In this document: positions 33,234-41,434 of the stretch, in pieces
Position numbering within the stretch: the first letter of the stretch is position 1
How the letters are laid out: the number at the start of each line of letters is the position of its first letter
Assembly (NCBI RefSeq): GCF_014138605.1
Contig: NZ_JACJHX010000024.1
Coordinates: 1 to 41,482 of the forward strand
Direction: 5' to 3'
Source of the DNA: Peribacillus huizhouensis
Lineage (GTDB): Bacteria; Bacillota; Bacilli; Bacillales; DSM-1321
DNA length: 41,482 bases
Position numbers and translations under genes: made by a program
The notes under the pieces: generated by a model
The model's database searches: none
Told to the model about the DNA's origin: nothing
The model's input: the letters and a program-made list of their open reading frames with translations, nothing else

Positions 33234-34923
33234 TATTATTATCTGTTTAGTCCTGACACTTGCTATACCAGTGCAGGCGGCCCAATCTTACAGTCACTTA
33301 TATATTTCTATTAGTGATGCGCTAATGAATACGAAGCAGGATAAGGATGCCGAGGCGGAGCTTGCACTTGCCCAGTTTGCCAAGGATTGGGCTTCCGTCA
33401 CATCTGAACAAAAGGAAGCTAAAGAAAAGGTTGATGATATTCTTGCACAAGCAAGGGAAGCTTCGTCAAAGGAAGATCGTTTACAAGCTCTTTCCACTTT
33501 GACAAACGCATTAAGAGCACTAGAGAAGCTAGAAAATCCAGTGGATGAAGCAGCACAGAGAGCTGAGTTTGGTACGAAATTTAAGCCTATTATGAAAGCC
33601 TTTGAAGATGCTCTAACAAGTGGTGACATTCCTACAATTGATTCAGCCTATAAGGATTTTAATACCAAATGGAAAAAAATTGAACGTCCAGTGCGAGAGC
33701 AGAGTATTGCCATGTATGGCCAAATTGAAACGCAAATGGCTTTTATACGGATAACACTTGCTTCAGAAGAGCCTGATGTAGACTTAATGAAATCGCAATA
33801 TGCGGATTTAAAACAAACGATCGAGGATTTTGTAGCAGGGAATGATACGGCGGAGGTCGTTGAGGGAGAATATTCTTTATCGACATTAATCGCCTATATT
33901 GATGAGTCGATTAATTTTATTGAAGCAGGGAACTATATAGCAGCCTCTGATAAAATAAAAGATTTTATTAAAATATGGCCAAATGTTGAGATTGATATTT
34001 CAACACGTAATGGCAGTCTGTATACAAAGATAGAAAGTGATATGCCGATTCTTGTTAGTGATTTATTGAAATCTAAAGTCGATGCCAAAGCCATTAGGAG
34101 TAAGCTAGATACTTTCCGCACAGAGATAGAGCTGGTACAGGGAAGTACTGACTATACGATGTGGGATTCAGCGCTTATTTTATTACGTGAAGGTCTAGAG
34201 GCGTTGCTCATAATTTTAGCATTAGTGTCATTTTTAGATAAATCAGGACAAAAGACAATGCGTAAATGGATTTATCTAGGCGCATTGATAGGAGTTCTTT
34301 TATCGGCACTCGCTGCTATTTTAATGTCAACTATTTTCAACTCTGCAATGGTTGATACGAATAGAGAGCTCATGGAAGGATATGTTGGCTTACTAGCGGC
34401 TGCCATGATGATCGGAGTAGGAATATGGCTTCATAGTAAGTCAAGTGTGTCGAGCTGGAATCGCTATATCTCCAAACAAATAGGCAATGCTATTTCTAGT
34501 GGCTCCGTGTTTGCCATGGCAGCCATTAGCTTCCTATCCGTATTTCGTGAAGGAGCAGAAACACTTGTTTTTTATGCAGGAATTGCTCCAAAAATGGAGA
34601 CTTCTAAATTTGTGCTAGGAATCGTAGTAGCACTTCTTATTTTAGTTATCTTTGCCCTTGTGTTATTTAAAGCAAGTGGAAAAATTCCTATTCATAAATT
34701 ATTTGCTGTGGCAACAATATTGATTTACGTACTAGCCTTTAAAATTATTGGGGTCAGTCTGCATACACTACAACTAAGGGACATAGTTTCAACAACAATT
34801 GTGGATGGCTTGCCATTAGTCAGCATCATTGGTTTCTATCCAACGGTTGAAACAATGATGGGACAGGCAGTTTTACTTGTACTAGTTGGGGCGACGATTG
34901 CCTATAAAAAGAAACAAAAATAA
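33208..34923 (+). CDS. efeU: Iron permease EfeU/FepC (FTR1 family) with extracellular N-domain
   Basis: A 571-aa membrane protein. A signal peptide (1-26, ending VQA) leads a helical extracytoplasmic domain of about 290 residues, then an FTR1 permease with about seven transmembrane helices. Both REXXE iron-binding motifs are present: REGLEAL near residue 328 and REGAETL near 447. The N-terminal extension is typical of Firmicutes. The start is GTG 33208, with AGGGGAG upstream, inside the efeB coding region (26-nt overlap), so translation is coupled. The order lipoprotein-peroxidase-permease matches staphylococcal fepABC. Confidence 0.94.
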   Translation: MKHFLTRCSIIICLVLTLAIPVQAAQSYSHLYISISDALMNTKQDKDAEAELALAQFAKDWASVTSEQKEAKEKVDDILAQAREASSKEDRLQALSTLTNALRALEKLENPVDEAAQRAEFGTKFKPIMKAFEDALTSGDIPTIDSAYKDFNTKWKKIERPVREQSIAMYGQIETQMAFIRITLASEEPDVDLMKSQYADLKQTIEDFVAGNDTAEVVEGEYSLSTLIAYIDESINFIEAGNYIAASDKIKDFIKIWPNVEIDISTRNGSLYTKIESDMPILVSDLLKSKVDAKAIRSKLDTFRTEIELVQGSTDYTMWDSALILLREGLEALLIILALVSFLDKSGQKTMRKWIYLGALIGVLLSALAAILMSTIFNSAMVDTNRELMEGYVGLLAAAMMIGVGIWLHSKSSVSSWNRYISKQIGNAISSGSVFAMAAISFLSVFREGAETLVFYAGIAPKMETSKFVLGIVVALLILVIFALVLFKASGKIPIHKLFAVATILIYVLAFKIIGVSLHTLQLRDIVSTTIVDGLPLVSIIGFYPTVETMMGQAVLLVLVGATIAYKKKQK

Positions 34924-34925
34924 CT

Positions 34926-34963
34926 ATTAGGGTAGATGATTACATATATTCATCTACCCTAAT
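34926..34963. terminator. Hairpin ending the efe operon
   Basis: A 14-bp perfect stem starting ATTAGGGTAGATGA and closing with TCATCTACCCTAAT, directly after efeU. There is no T-run on the plus strand, so termination efficiency is uncertain. Confidence 0.65.
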
Positions 34964-35304
34964 TCAATGAATTATACCAATGAGATGGTCGTTCTAAATC
35001 GAAGGGTACAATATGCTGGGTTTGGAATAAACTCTTAATGCTTTATCTCTTTGGTTATTATCTGTGTTTATGCTATTCAGCGTCTGTGGCACTTTACTTG
35101 GTGGATAAATTGGATATTTTACAAATAGGTTGTTTTATTTTGGGTGCTCACTTAGATACCTTATAGAAATTTGACTATTTGCACTTTACTTTGGTAAAAT
35201 TATATGTTAATGAACTATAATGTAACTTGCCCTTGGTCTCGTACCAGTTTGTGCATATATTTTGATTAGAACGCTATAATATTATGTAGAATAGGTGGAA
35301 TATC
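34964..35304. other. Gap before marR with a possible gene remnant
   Basis: One frame ending at TAG near 35163 encodes a hydrophobic stretch (LMLYLFGYYLCLCYSASVA) with no ribosome binding site; it may be a scrap of a membrane protein gene. Nothing else recognisable. Confidence 0.35.
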
Positions 35305-35727
35305 ATGAATACTAATCATGATTTTATGGATCATTGGTTAACCATAGACTCTATACAAAATAAAATAAAGAAAGAATTGGAGAATGTCCTGCAAGCAAAA
35401 TACAGCTTATCTTTAAAAGAATTCTACGTGCTCTACTACCTTTACAAAGCACCCGACAAAAAACTCAGACTACAGCAATTGCAAGAGATGATCGGTTTAA
35501 GTCAGAGTGCGCTTTCTAGGCTAGTCGGTAATATGGAAACGAGTAGATGTGGTGCATTAGAAAAGCATGTTTGTACCGATGACCGTAGAGGTACCTATAC
35601 TCGCCTAACTGACTTAGGTGAGAAGAAGCTACAAGGAAGTTTAGTTGCTTTCCATGAAATACTAAAATCATATCTCTCTACTGTTCATGTTGAAGGATTA
35701 ATGAAACAGTTAATAGAAGAGTTATGA
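35305..35727 (+). CDS. MarR-family transcriptional regulator
   Basis: A 140-aa winged-helix regulator. N- and C-terminal dimerisation helices flank a DNA-binding domain (about 40-105) with the recognition helix in LSQSALSRLVGNME and the wing in DDRRGTYTRLTDLG, typical of MarR proteins. The ligand is unknown. ATAGGTGGAA precedes the ATG. It lies 173 bp upstream of namA in the same direction, with two matching dyads between them, so it probably represses namA. Autoregulation is not evident because no such dyad lies before marR. Confidence 0.9.
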   Translation: MNTNHDFMDHWLTIDSIQNKIKKELENVLQAKYSLSLKEFYVLYYLYKAPDKKLRLQQLQEMIGLSQSALSRLVGNMETSRCGALEKHVCTDDRRGTYTRLTDLGEKKLQGSLVAFHEILKSYLSTVHVEGLMKQLIEEL

Positions 35728-35743
35728 AAGTGCCTCATCAGTC

Positions 35744-35773
35744 AAAGTACTCAATTTTAAGATGGAGTACTTT
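35744..35773 (+). terminator. Hairpin after marR
   Basis: A 9-bp stem AAAGTACTC/GAGTACTTT with a 12-nt loop, 16 nt after the marR stop and immediately before the namA -35. It lacks a T-run. Confidence 0.5.
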
Positions 35774-35776
35774 GGC

Positions 35777-35805
35777 TTGACAGGGAGTAAACTTAGCGAT
35801 AAATT
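35777..35805 (+). promoter_or_regulatory. Promoter of namA
   Basis: TTGACA (35777-35782), a 17-bp spacer and TAAATT (35800-35805). The start site would fall inside operator box 1. Confidence 0.7.
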
Positions 35806-35807
35806 AT

Positions 35808-35824
35808 ATGCATGCGTCATACAT
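35808..35824. promoter_or_regulatory. MarR-type operator box 1
   Basis: ATGCATGCGTCATACAT is a 7-3-7 dyad (ATGyATG-CGT-CATrCAT), overlapping the predicted start of the namA transcript. Confidence 0.65.
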
Positions 35825-35854
35825 ATAATTTATTAAAAAAATTTTCAAATTTTA

Positions 35855-35871
35855 ATGTATGCGTCATGCAT
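35855..35871. promoter_or_regulatory. MarR-type operator box 2
   Basis: ATGTATGCGTCATGCAT is the same dyad as box 1 with the two variable bases exchanged. It begins 47 bp after box 1 and 46 bp before the namA start codon. Confidence 0.65.
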
Positions 35872-35900
35872 TCAAATTAAATAAAAAGGAGTTTTTTCAC

Positions 35901-36929
35901 ATGGAACATTTATTTAGTCCTTATAAGATAAAAGGATTGGAGTTAAAAAACCGTATTGTGTTGTCTCCGATGTGTCAATATTCGGTTGAAAATAAAGATG
36001 GGATCGCTACGGATTGGCATTACCTGCACTATGTAAATAGAGCGATTGGTGGAACTGGATTTATTATGATTGAAATGACAGATGTTGAGCCTGATGGCCG
36101 TATTACAGACTTTGACTTAGGATTATGGTCAGACGAGCAAATCCCTGCTTTAGCAAGAATTGTAGAAGCTTGCCACGGTTATGGAGCAAAAGTTGGTATT
36201 CAAATCGCTCACGCTGGACGTAAGGCAGAGGATGTTGCGTTACCAGTTGCACCTTCTGCTATTCCATTTGATGAAAATTCAAAAACACCTAGAGCTCTTT
36301 CAACAGATGAAGTGAAAGAAATGGTAGAAAAGTTTCGCAAGGCCGTACAGCGCGCAGTAAAAGCAGGAGTTGACGCAATTGAAATCCATGGCGCTCATGG
36401 ATATTTAATTCATCAATTCCACTCTCCTTTAACAAATAAAAGAGATGATGAGTATGGAAAGGATCTAACTAAATTTGGCCGAGAAATTATTGAAGCAGCC
36501 AAAGCTGAGATACCAGAAGATATGCCGTTAATGATGCGTATATCTGCTAAAGAATATGTAGAAGGTGGATATGGAATTAACGAAAGTATAGAGTTTGCAA
36601 AAGAATATCAAGATGCAGGGGTAGATATTTTTGACATCTCTTCAGGTGGTGAAGGTCCTATCGCTGCGTGGGGGAAACCGGGTACGCATGCTGCTTACCA
36701 AGTACCATTAGCTGGAGAAATTAAGAAAGCTCTCAAGGTTCCAGTCATTGCAGTGGGAAGATTGGATGACCCTGCATTGGCAAACGCTGTTATTGGAAAT
36801 GAGGAGGCAGATCTTGTAGCTGTCGGACGAGGAATGTTACGAAATCCTCATTGGCCAATAGAAGCTGCAACTAAATTGAGAAAAGAAATTGAAGTTCCCA
36901 AACAGTATAAATATGGTTTTAAAAGATAA
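35901..36929 (+). CDS. namA: NADPH dehydrogenase NamA/YqjM (old yellow enzyme)
   Basis: A 342-aa FMN-dependent ene-reductase that reduces activated C=C bonds and nitro compounds with NADPH, thought to detoxify electrophiles. The YqjM-type features are SPMCQYS with the redox-tuning Cys25 and Tyr27, QIAHAGRKAE, the substrate-binding His pair in IHGAHGYLIHQF (about 163 and 166), RISAKEYVEGG and the C-terminal AVGRGMLRNPHWP. The length is normal. I start at ATG 35901 with AAAAGGAG 9 nt upstream; the frame is open upstream across operator box 2. Regulation by the adjacent MarR protein is inferred. Confidence 0.94.
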   Translation: MEHLFSPYKIKGLELKNRIVLSPMCQYSVENKDGIATDWHYLHYVNRAIGGTGFIMIEMTDVEPDGRITDFDLGLWSDEQIPALARIVEACHGYGAKVGIQIAHAGRKAEDVALPVAPSAIPFDENSKTPRALSTDEVKEMVEKFRKAVQRAVKAGVDAIEIHGAHGYLIHQFHSPLTNKRDDEYGKDLTKFGREIIEAAKAEIPEDMPLMMRISAKEYVEGGYGINESIEFAKEYQDAGVDIFDISSGGEGPIAAWGKPGTHAAYQVPLAGEIKKALKVPVIAVGRLDDPALANAVIGNEEADLVAVGRGMLRNPHWPIEAATKLRKEIEVPKQYKYGFKR

Positions 36930-36938
36930 TTAATTATA

Positions 36939-36987
36939 AAGTGAAACTTCAATCAGTGGGTTTTACTGCCCGTTAATGCGGGATAAA
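36939..36987. repeat. Short copy of repeat family B after namA
   Basis: It reads AAAGTGAAACTTCAATCAGT, then GGGTTTTACTGCCCGTTAAT, then GCGGGATAA. It is the reverse complement of two end blocks of the composite repeat at 23045-23247, joined without the internal palindromes. Confidence 0.75.
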
Positions 36988-37028
36988 TCAAAGCAAGGTA
37001 GAGAGGAATTACCTCCGAATCTCTTATT

Positions 37029-37072
37029 AAAAAGAAGGATAGATAAAGCAATTTTATCTATCCTTCTTTTTT
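37029..37072. terminator. Terminator of namA
   Basis: A 19-bp perfect stem AAAAAGAAGGATAGATAAA / TTTATCTATCCTTCTTTTT with a short loop and trailing Ts. Confidence 0.92.
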
Positions 37073-37152
37073 CCTTATATCATATGCAACAGTATATAAT
37101 ATTTCCTTTTCCTCAAGTCATTATTAAAATGAATATGACTAGTTTATATCAT

Positions 37153-37290
37153 TTAATTTACACCATCTGTTTTAGTGCTCTGATTTTTATTTCTTTTATT
37201 ACCTTTACTATTGTCTCCACTAACAGGACCTTGTCCGTGTAATTGCGGTGAGTTTTGATTATGGCTGCCTTTATTAAATTTTTTTGTCAT
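37153..37290 (-). CDS. Small Asn/Lys-rich hydrophilic protein, possibly spore-associated
   Basis: A 45-aa basic, disordered-looking peptide beginning MTKKFNKGSHNQNSPQLHG and containing SKGNKRNKNQST. AAAGGAGATGTGAG precedes the ATG, a very good ribosome binding site. Composition and size resemble minor small acid-soluble spore proteins such as SspP, but a family match is not clear. It is the only minus-strand gene in the last 6 kb. No clear SigF/SigG promoter with correct spacing was found. Confidence 0.6.
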   Translation of the reverse strand: MTKKFNKGSHNQNSPQLHGQGPVSGDNSKGNKRNKNQSTKTDGVN

Positions 37291-38011
37291 GTCTCACATC
37301 TCCTTTCTTATTTCAAATACAGTTTGTCCTTTTTTTGAGAACTTATGTTTTTCCTCTTAAACATTCATATCAGGTGATATTCTGACCTTTATTTCCAAGA
37401 TAAAAACTGAAATTACATTTAAAATATGGGTAGATCTTTTATGATGATGAATGTGAACAGATTGGTGTAATTGATATAAGTTACTGTGATATGGAATTTG
37501 GAATTGAAATTCAAAAACTTATTTAACTAAACAGCCCTTATCTTAATAATAAAGGATGCTTTACTTCAATAAGGAGTAAAGCTATTTTCTTACTCAAGTA
37601 ACAGGGAAAAATATTTTGATAAGGATTTTTTGATTTTTATGTGGTAAAATTTTACTGTAAAGTACTTATGATGAAAATTCTAATGATTAAAGAAGTACAA
37701 TCTTCGTCCAATAATCGGGTGCTTTAGGAAAACAACATGGCTGTCTTAGTGATAGCCATTTCTTATTGTTCTAATGCCCGGCAGGATTATTTAATGAACA
37801 TTCTTCCAAAAATCTATCTAATTCCAAATTTTTGAATGTTAAACTTATCCTATGTTTCGACAAAATAAATTATAAAATCGAAAGATTCATAATAAAATTT
37901 CCAATATTTATCCTATTATCCAGTAATATAATTTAAAAGAAAGAGGTAATTTTCCAGGAAGTGAAAGTGATAATAAATGAACTGGAGAATTAAATAAGGG
38001 AGGCATTTATT
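37291..38011. other. 721-bp gap with hairpins and gene scraps
   Basis: It contains GCTTTACT/AGTAAAGC (37558-37582, then TATTTTCTT) and ATGGCTGTC/GATAGCCAT (37737-37760, then TTTCTT), both terminator-like. A stretch encoding IGVIDISYCDMEFGIEIQKLI up to TAA near 37525 looks like the C-terminal scrap of a lost gene. AATCGGGTGC at 37712-37721 recurs near 41390 on the other strand. No intact gene was seen. Confidence 0.45.
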
Positions 38012-38596
38012 ATGATCAAAGATGTTGAAACCTTTCCGGTACTTGAAACGAATAGATTAGTATTAAGAGAAGTTAAAAAAGGCGACGCAAACAGTATTTT
38101 GAAATATATGTCCGATATAGAAGTAATAAAATATTATGGGTTAGAACCTTTTAAAACAATTAACGATGCTTTAAGCGAGATATCATGGTATCAATCGATA
38201 TTAAATAATAAAACAGGAATAAGATGGGGGATTACTTTAAAAGGGGAAGATGAGGTTATTGGTAGTTGCGGCTTTCTTAACATGATTCCTCAACATTATC
38301 GAACTGGAATTGGCTATGAATTAAGCAAAAGTTATTGGGGGAAAGGAATAGCAAGTGAGGCATTGGAAGCTGTATTAACGTACGGATTTGAACATTTGAA
38401 ATTACAAAGGATAGAAGCGTTAATAGAACCGCTTAATATATCGTCACAAAAGTTAGCAGAAAAACAAGGCTTTATTAAAGAAGGCTTGTTGAGAAATTAT
38501 GAGTTTACTTGTGGTAAATTTGACGATTTATATATGTATTCTTTGTTAAAGCAAGACTTTGATATACTTCAAAAAGATAAATTGAGTATTAAATAA
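38012..38596 (+). CDS. GNAT N-acetyltransferase, RimJ/RimL type
   Basis: A 194-aa GNAT-fold enzyme that transfers acetyl from acetyl-CoA to an amine. Family marks are LETNRLVLREVKKGD at the start, VIGSCGFLNM and the acetyl-CoA motif A in IGYELSKSYWGKGIASEALEAVLTYGFEHL, then SQKLAEKQGFIKEGLLR. It belongs to the RimJ/RimL group that acetylates protein N-termini or small amines; the target is unknown. AAGGGAGGC precedes the ATG. AT-rich, it is a single accessory gene. Confidence 0.87.
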   Translation: MIKDVETFPVLETNRLVLREVKKGDANSILKYMSDIEVIKYYGLEPFKTINDALSEISWYQSILNNKTGIRWGITLKGEDEVIGSCGFLNMIPQHYRTGIGYELSKSYWGKGIASEALEAVLTYGFEHLKLQRIEALIEPLNISSQKLAEKQGFIKEGLLRNYEFTCGKFDDLYMYSLLKQDFDILQKDKLSIK

Positions 38597-38646
38597 ATTG
38601 GAAGAATAAAACAATTCACTAAGGTAGAACCATAAATTTCAATTGA

Positions 38647-39360
38647 ATGAGAGATGAGATAAAGGTGGAAGTGTTCTCCTTTTTTAGATGGCTCCATATT
38701 ATAGGTGGTTTTACTGCATTACTTGTGTTTTGGATTCCAATTGTCACAAAAAAAGGTGGGAAAATTCATAACTTCGTTGGTTGGTTATATGTATGCGCGA
38801 TGGCAATTGTTTCGATATCGGCCTTTTATATGGGCGGTTATCGTGTGTTATGGGATGAACATGCAAATGCAGAGCGAGTTTCATTTTCATGGTTTTTAAT
38901 TTTTATTGCCATTTTAAGTGGGGCATCAGGATGGTATGGAATTCGGGTGCTTCGATTTAAGAAAAGACAAACCCCACACCGAAATATGATGGACCTATTT
39001 GTTAGTGGCTTATTGCTCGTATCCGGAGTCGCAATTGGGATCTATGGCGTGATGATTCAATCCCCTTTAATTACATATTTTCCTTTGCTCGGAATTTTTC
39101 TTGGAGCGATTCAATTACACTACTGGTTAAGGAATCCGGTAAAGCGAATGCACTGGCTCTTTGAGCACTTCGGTGGAATGATTGCTTGTTGTATTTCAAC
39201 AGTGACCGCTTTTACAGTTTTCGGAGCACCTCGACTTTTAAATATTTCTTCTACGAATCTGCTTCTCTGGATTATGCCATCGTTAATTCTTGTTCCTATG
39301 TTAGTTGGTTTCAATATATACTATGGAAAAAAACATATTAAAAAAAGCCTCCGGAGCTAA
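38647..39360 (+). CDS. Polytopic membrane protein, DUF2306-like
   Basis: A 237-aa protein with about seven hydrophobic helices and few charged loops. WLHIIGGFTALLVFWIPIVTKKGGKIH at the start and the His residues in IQLHYW and MHWLFEHFGG resemble the DUF2306 family, in which conserved His might bind haem or metal. The function is unknown. The start is uncertain: ATG 38647 lacks a ribosome binding site, and GTG codons at 38665 or 38671 are alternatives. It follows the acetyltransferase gene by 50 nt. Confidence 0.75.
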   Translation: MRDEIKVEVFSFFRWLHIIGGFTALLVFWIPIVTKKGGKIHNFVGWLYVCAMAIVSISAFYMGGYRVLWDEHANAERVSFSWFLIFIAILSGASGWYGIRVLRFKKRQTPHRNMMDLFVSGLLLVSGVAIGIYGVMIQSPLITYFPLLGIFLGAIQLHYWLRNPVKRMHWLFEHFGGMIACCISTVTAFTVFGAPRLLNISSTNLLLWIMPSLILVPMLVGFNIYYGKKHIKKSLRS

Positions 39361-39465
39361 CTTTAAACTCATGATCTTATTTTTTCCTGTATGAAAGATT
39401 TTTATTAATTCAGCAATCGGGTCGTAAGTCGTAGGAAATTGAATGATATAAGGGTGGGAGTTAAT

Positions 39466-40497
39466 GTGATAATAAAGCCAAAGAAATTACAGCCTGGAGA
39501 TCGTGTTGCGACAGTAAGTCCTTCCTGGGGTGGAGCTGGTGATCCTGGACTTAGATGGCGTTATGAACAAGGGGTAAAGAGATTAGAAGAAGTCTTTGAA
39601 CTGAAAGTTGTCCCCATGCCGAACAGTTTGAAAGGGGGAGAATATCTTTATAAAAATCCACAAGCTCGTGCTGAAGATTTGATGACGGCATTTAATGATG
39701 AAAGTATTAAAGGAATCTTTGCAAATATTGGTGGAGAGGATAGTATTCGCCTGTTTCCTTATATAGATTTTGATGTTATTCGTGAAAATCCGAAAATTTT
39801 TATGGGTTACTCTGATGTGACCGTTTCACATTTATTTTGTCTTAAAGCAGGAATTTCTTCTTATTACGGTCCAGCAATTTTAACCGATTTTGCTGAAAAT
39901 GTTGAGATGGATCCATATACAGTTGAAATGGTAAATCGAACGCTCTTTTCAAATGAGATTATTGGTGAAATTCAACCGGCTAAAGAATGGACGAGTGAGC
40001 GTTTAGAATGGATTGAAGAGAATAAGAATCGACGACGGAAAATGCAGGAAAATTCGGGTTACGAGTTACTTCAAGGATCAGGTGTAGTACAAGGACATCT
40101 AATTGGTGGTTGTATTGAAGTATTAGAGTTTGCGAAAGGAACAGAACTTTGGCCAGATAAGAAATATTGGAATAATAGTATTCTTTTTTTTGAAACATCA
40201 GAAGAAAAGCCGGAACCAGATTTTATTAAGTATTGGTTGCGAAATTATGCTGTACAAGGCATTCTTCAAAAAGCGAATGGAATCATTTTTGGTAAACCGC
40301 AAGACGAAAAGTACTACGACGAGTATAAGGAAGAAATACAAAAAGTCATGAGGGAATTTAACTTGGAGGATTTGCCGATTCTTTATAACTTGAATTTTGG
40401 TCATACAGAACCGAAATTTATTTTGCCTTATGGTGCGAAAGCAGAAATAGATTGTATGAAGGGGAAATTCTCGATTCTGGAAAGCGGAGTACAATAG
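39466..40497 (+). CDS. S66 LD-carboxypeptidase / MccF-like peptidase
   Basis: A 343-aa serine peptidase of family S66. Visible are ATVSPSWGG, the nucleophile in FMGYSDVTVSH, the Glu in LIGGCIEVLEF and the His in LNFGHTEPKF, giving the Ser-Glu-His triad. The longer insertion with WTSERLEWIEENKNRRRK before the Glu motif is like MccF, which cleaves processed microcin C-type antibiotics, rather than the shorter murein LD-carboxypeptidase LdcA. It may therefore give resistance to peptide-nucleotide compounds. I choose GTG 39466, 5 nt after GGGTGGGAG. No microcin synthesis genes are nearby. Confidence 0.87.
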   Translation: MIIKPKKLQPGDRVATVSPSWGGAGDPGLRWRYEQGVKRLEEVFELKVVPMPNSLKGGEYLYKNPQARAEDLMTAFNDESIKGIFANIGGEDSIRLFPYIDFDVIRENPKIFMGYSDVTVSHLFCLKAGISSYYGPAILTDFAENVEMDPYTVEMVNRTLFSNEIIGEIQPAKEWTSERLEWIEENKNRRRKMQENSGYELLQGSGVVQGHLIGGCIEVLEFAKGTELWPDKKYWNNSILFFETSEEKPEPDFIKYWLRNYAVQGILQKANGIIFGKPQDEKYYDEYKEEIQKVMREFNLEDLPILYNLNFGHTEPKFILPYGAKAEIDCMKGKFSILESGVQ

Positions 40498-40885
40498 TTG
40501 TAACCTATTCATTTTGATAGTTGAGCAGCACTGGTAGAAAATGATCAAATTTTTTATAAATCAACAATCATCTTTCTTTTGCACTGTAGCATTCCCAAAT
40601 ATCTTCAATGAACTTGTAGGTATTAATATCAGTCCTAATTCAACACCATCAATATTCTCATCGGATAGCGAAGTGGAAGATGTATTATCGAAAAGTTGAG
40701 AGCTAGGTTAGGTGATCTCGGCTTATTTTTTCTAAAAAGTTTTATCCTTCAAAATGTGCTAAATTTTTTCTCTATTTTACTTCCTATAGGCAGTTTGGTT
40801 GCCATATTTTTTTAAGGGTGTCTTTTAGATTATTAGAATATTTACTTTTAATTTCTCCTATTTTTAAAAAGGAGCTTTGTAAAAA
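40498..40885. other. Gap with probable gene scraps
   Basis: On the minus strand, the stretch encoding TYKFIEDIWECYSAKER (about 40575-40625) looks like the C-terminal end of a lost gene. No intact gene, clear terminator or repeat was found. The ribosome binding site AAAAAGGAGC of the next gene lies at the right end. Confidence 0.4.
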
Positions 40886-41047
40886 ATGTCTAGAAATAAA
40901 AATAATAAATGGGTAGTTTATATTATTTTTGCAATTATCATGTTTTTAATTTATAAATTTGTTCCAATCAAGTATGGTTTTATATCTATTGTAATATTTC
41001 CACTTATCTATTGGTTTGTTTATGACTTTTTTAAGTCCAAAAAATAA
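40886..41047 (+). CDS. 53-aa two-helix membrane peptide
   Basis: The start ATG at 40886 follows AAAAAGGAGC at about 10 nt. The peptide has a basic N-terminus (MSRNKNNKW), two hydrophobic segments (about 9-25 and 31-47) separated by KFVPIKYG, and a basic end FKSKK. I do not recognise the family. Size and topology would fit a small membrane stress or immunity protein, but that is a guess. Confidence 0.6.
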   Translation: MSRNKNNKWVVYIIFAIIMFLIYKFVPIKYGFISIVIFPLIYWFVYDFFKSKK

Positions 41048-41283
41048 AAATGAGAGTAAAATATTGAATAGCATATACATAATTCTAGTTCATTCATAAT
41101 TACATTTATCGTCAATAAAAAGGATTGATCAAAAAAAGTCGTAGTATAAGTGGTGGAACGTCTGCTAATAGGGGGAAATAATTGTGATTTATTGGATGCA
41201 AATGTAATTTTTTACTTAAAGAAGTTAGAGCCTTCCTACAATTAAATTATCAAGACCTAATTTAAAAAAAGATAGATAAATTA

Positions 41284-41332
41284 AAGGGTTCTACATATTA
41301 GATATGACTAATATGTAGAACCCTTCTTTTAT
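41284..41332. terminator. Strong intrinsic terminator
   Basis: An 18-bp perfect stem AAGGGTTCTACATATTAG / CTAATATGTAGAACCCTT with a 6-nt loop, followed by CTTTTATTT. It is 236 nt after the 53-aa gene. Confidence 0.88.
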
Positions 41333-41404
41333 TTACTAAAGCCCCCGTTGGTTGAATAAGAACAGAGACGCTTATTAAACAATCGCACCCGATTGCGGAA
41401 TAAA

Positions 41405-41434
41405 AAAATCCTGCAAATCAAAATACAGGATTTT
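41405..41434. terminator. Terminator-like hairpin near the window end
   Basis: AAAATCCTG (41405-41413) pairs with CAGGATTTT (41426-41434). The same stem occurs at 27453-27481. The strand it serves is unknown because the next gene lies outside the window. Confidence 0.7.

Noticed and set aside
36976..37242. 88-codon frame after namA
   Set aside because: It begins inside repeat family B and runs through the strong namA terminator and antisense to the Asn-rich mini-gene.
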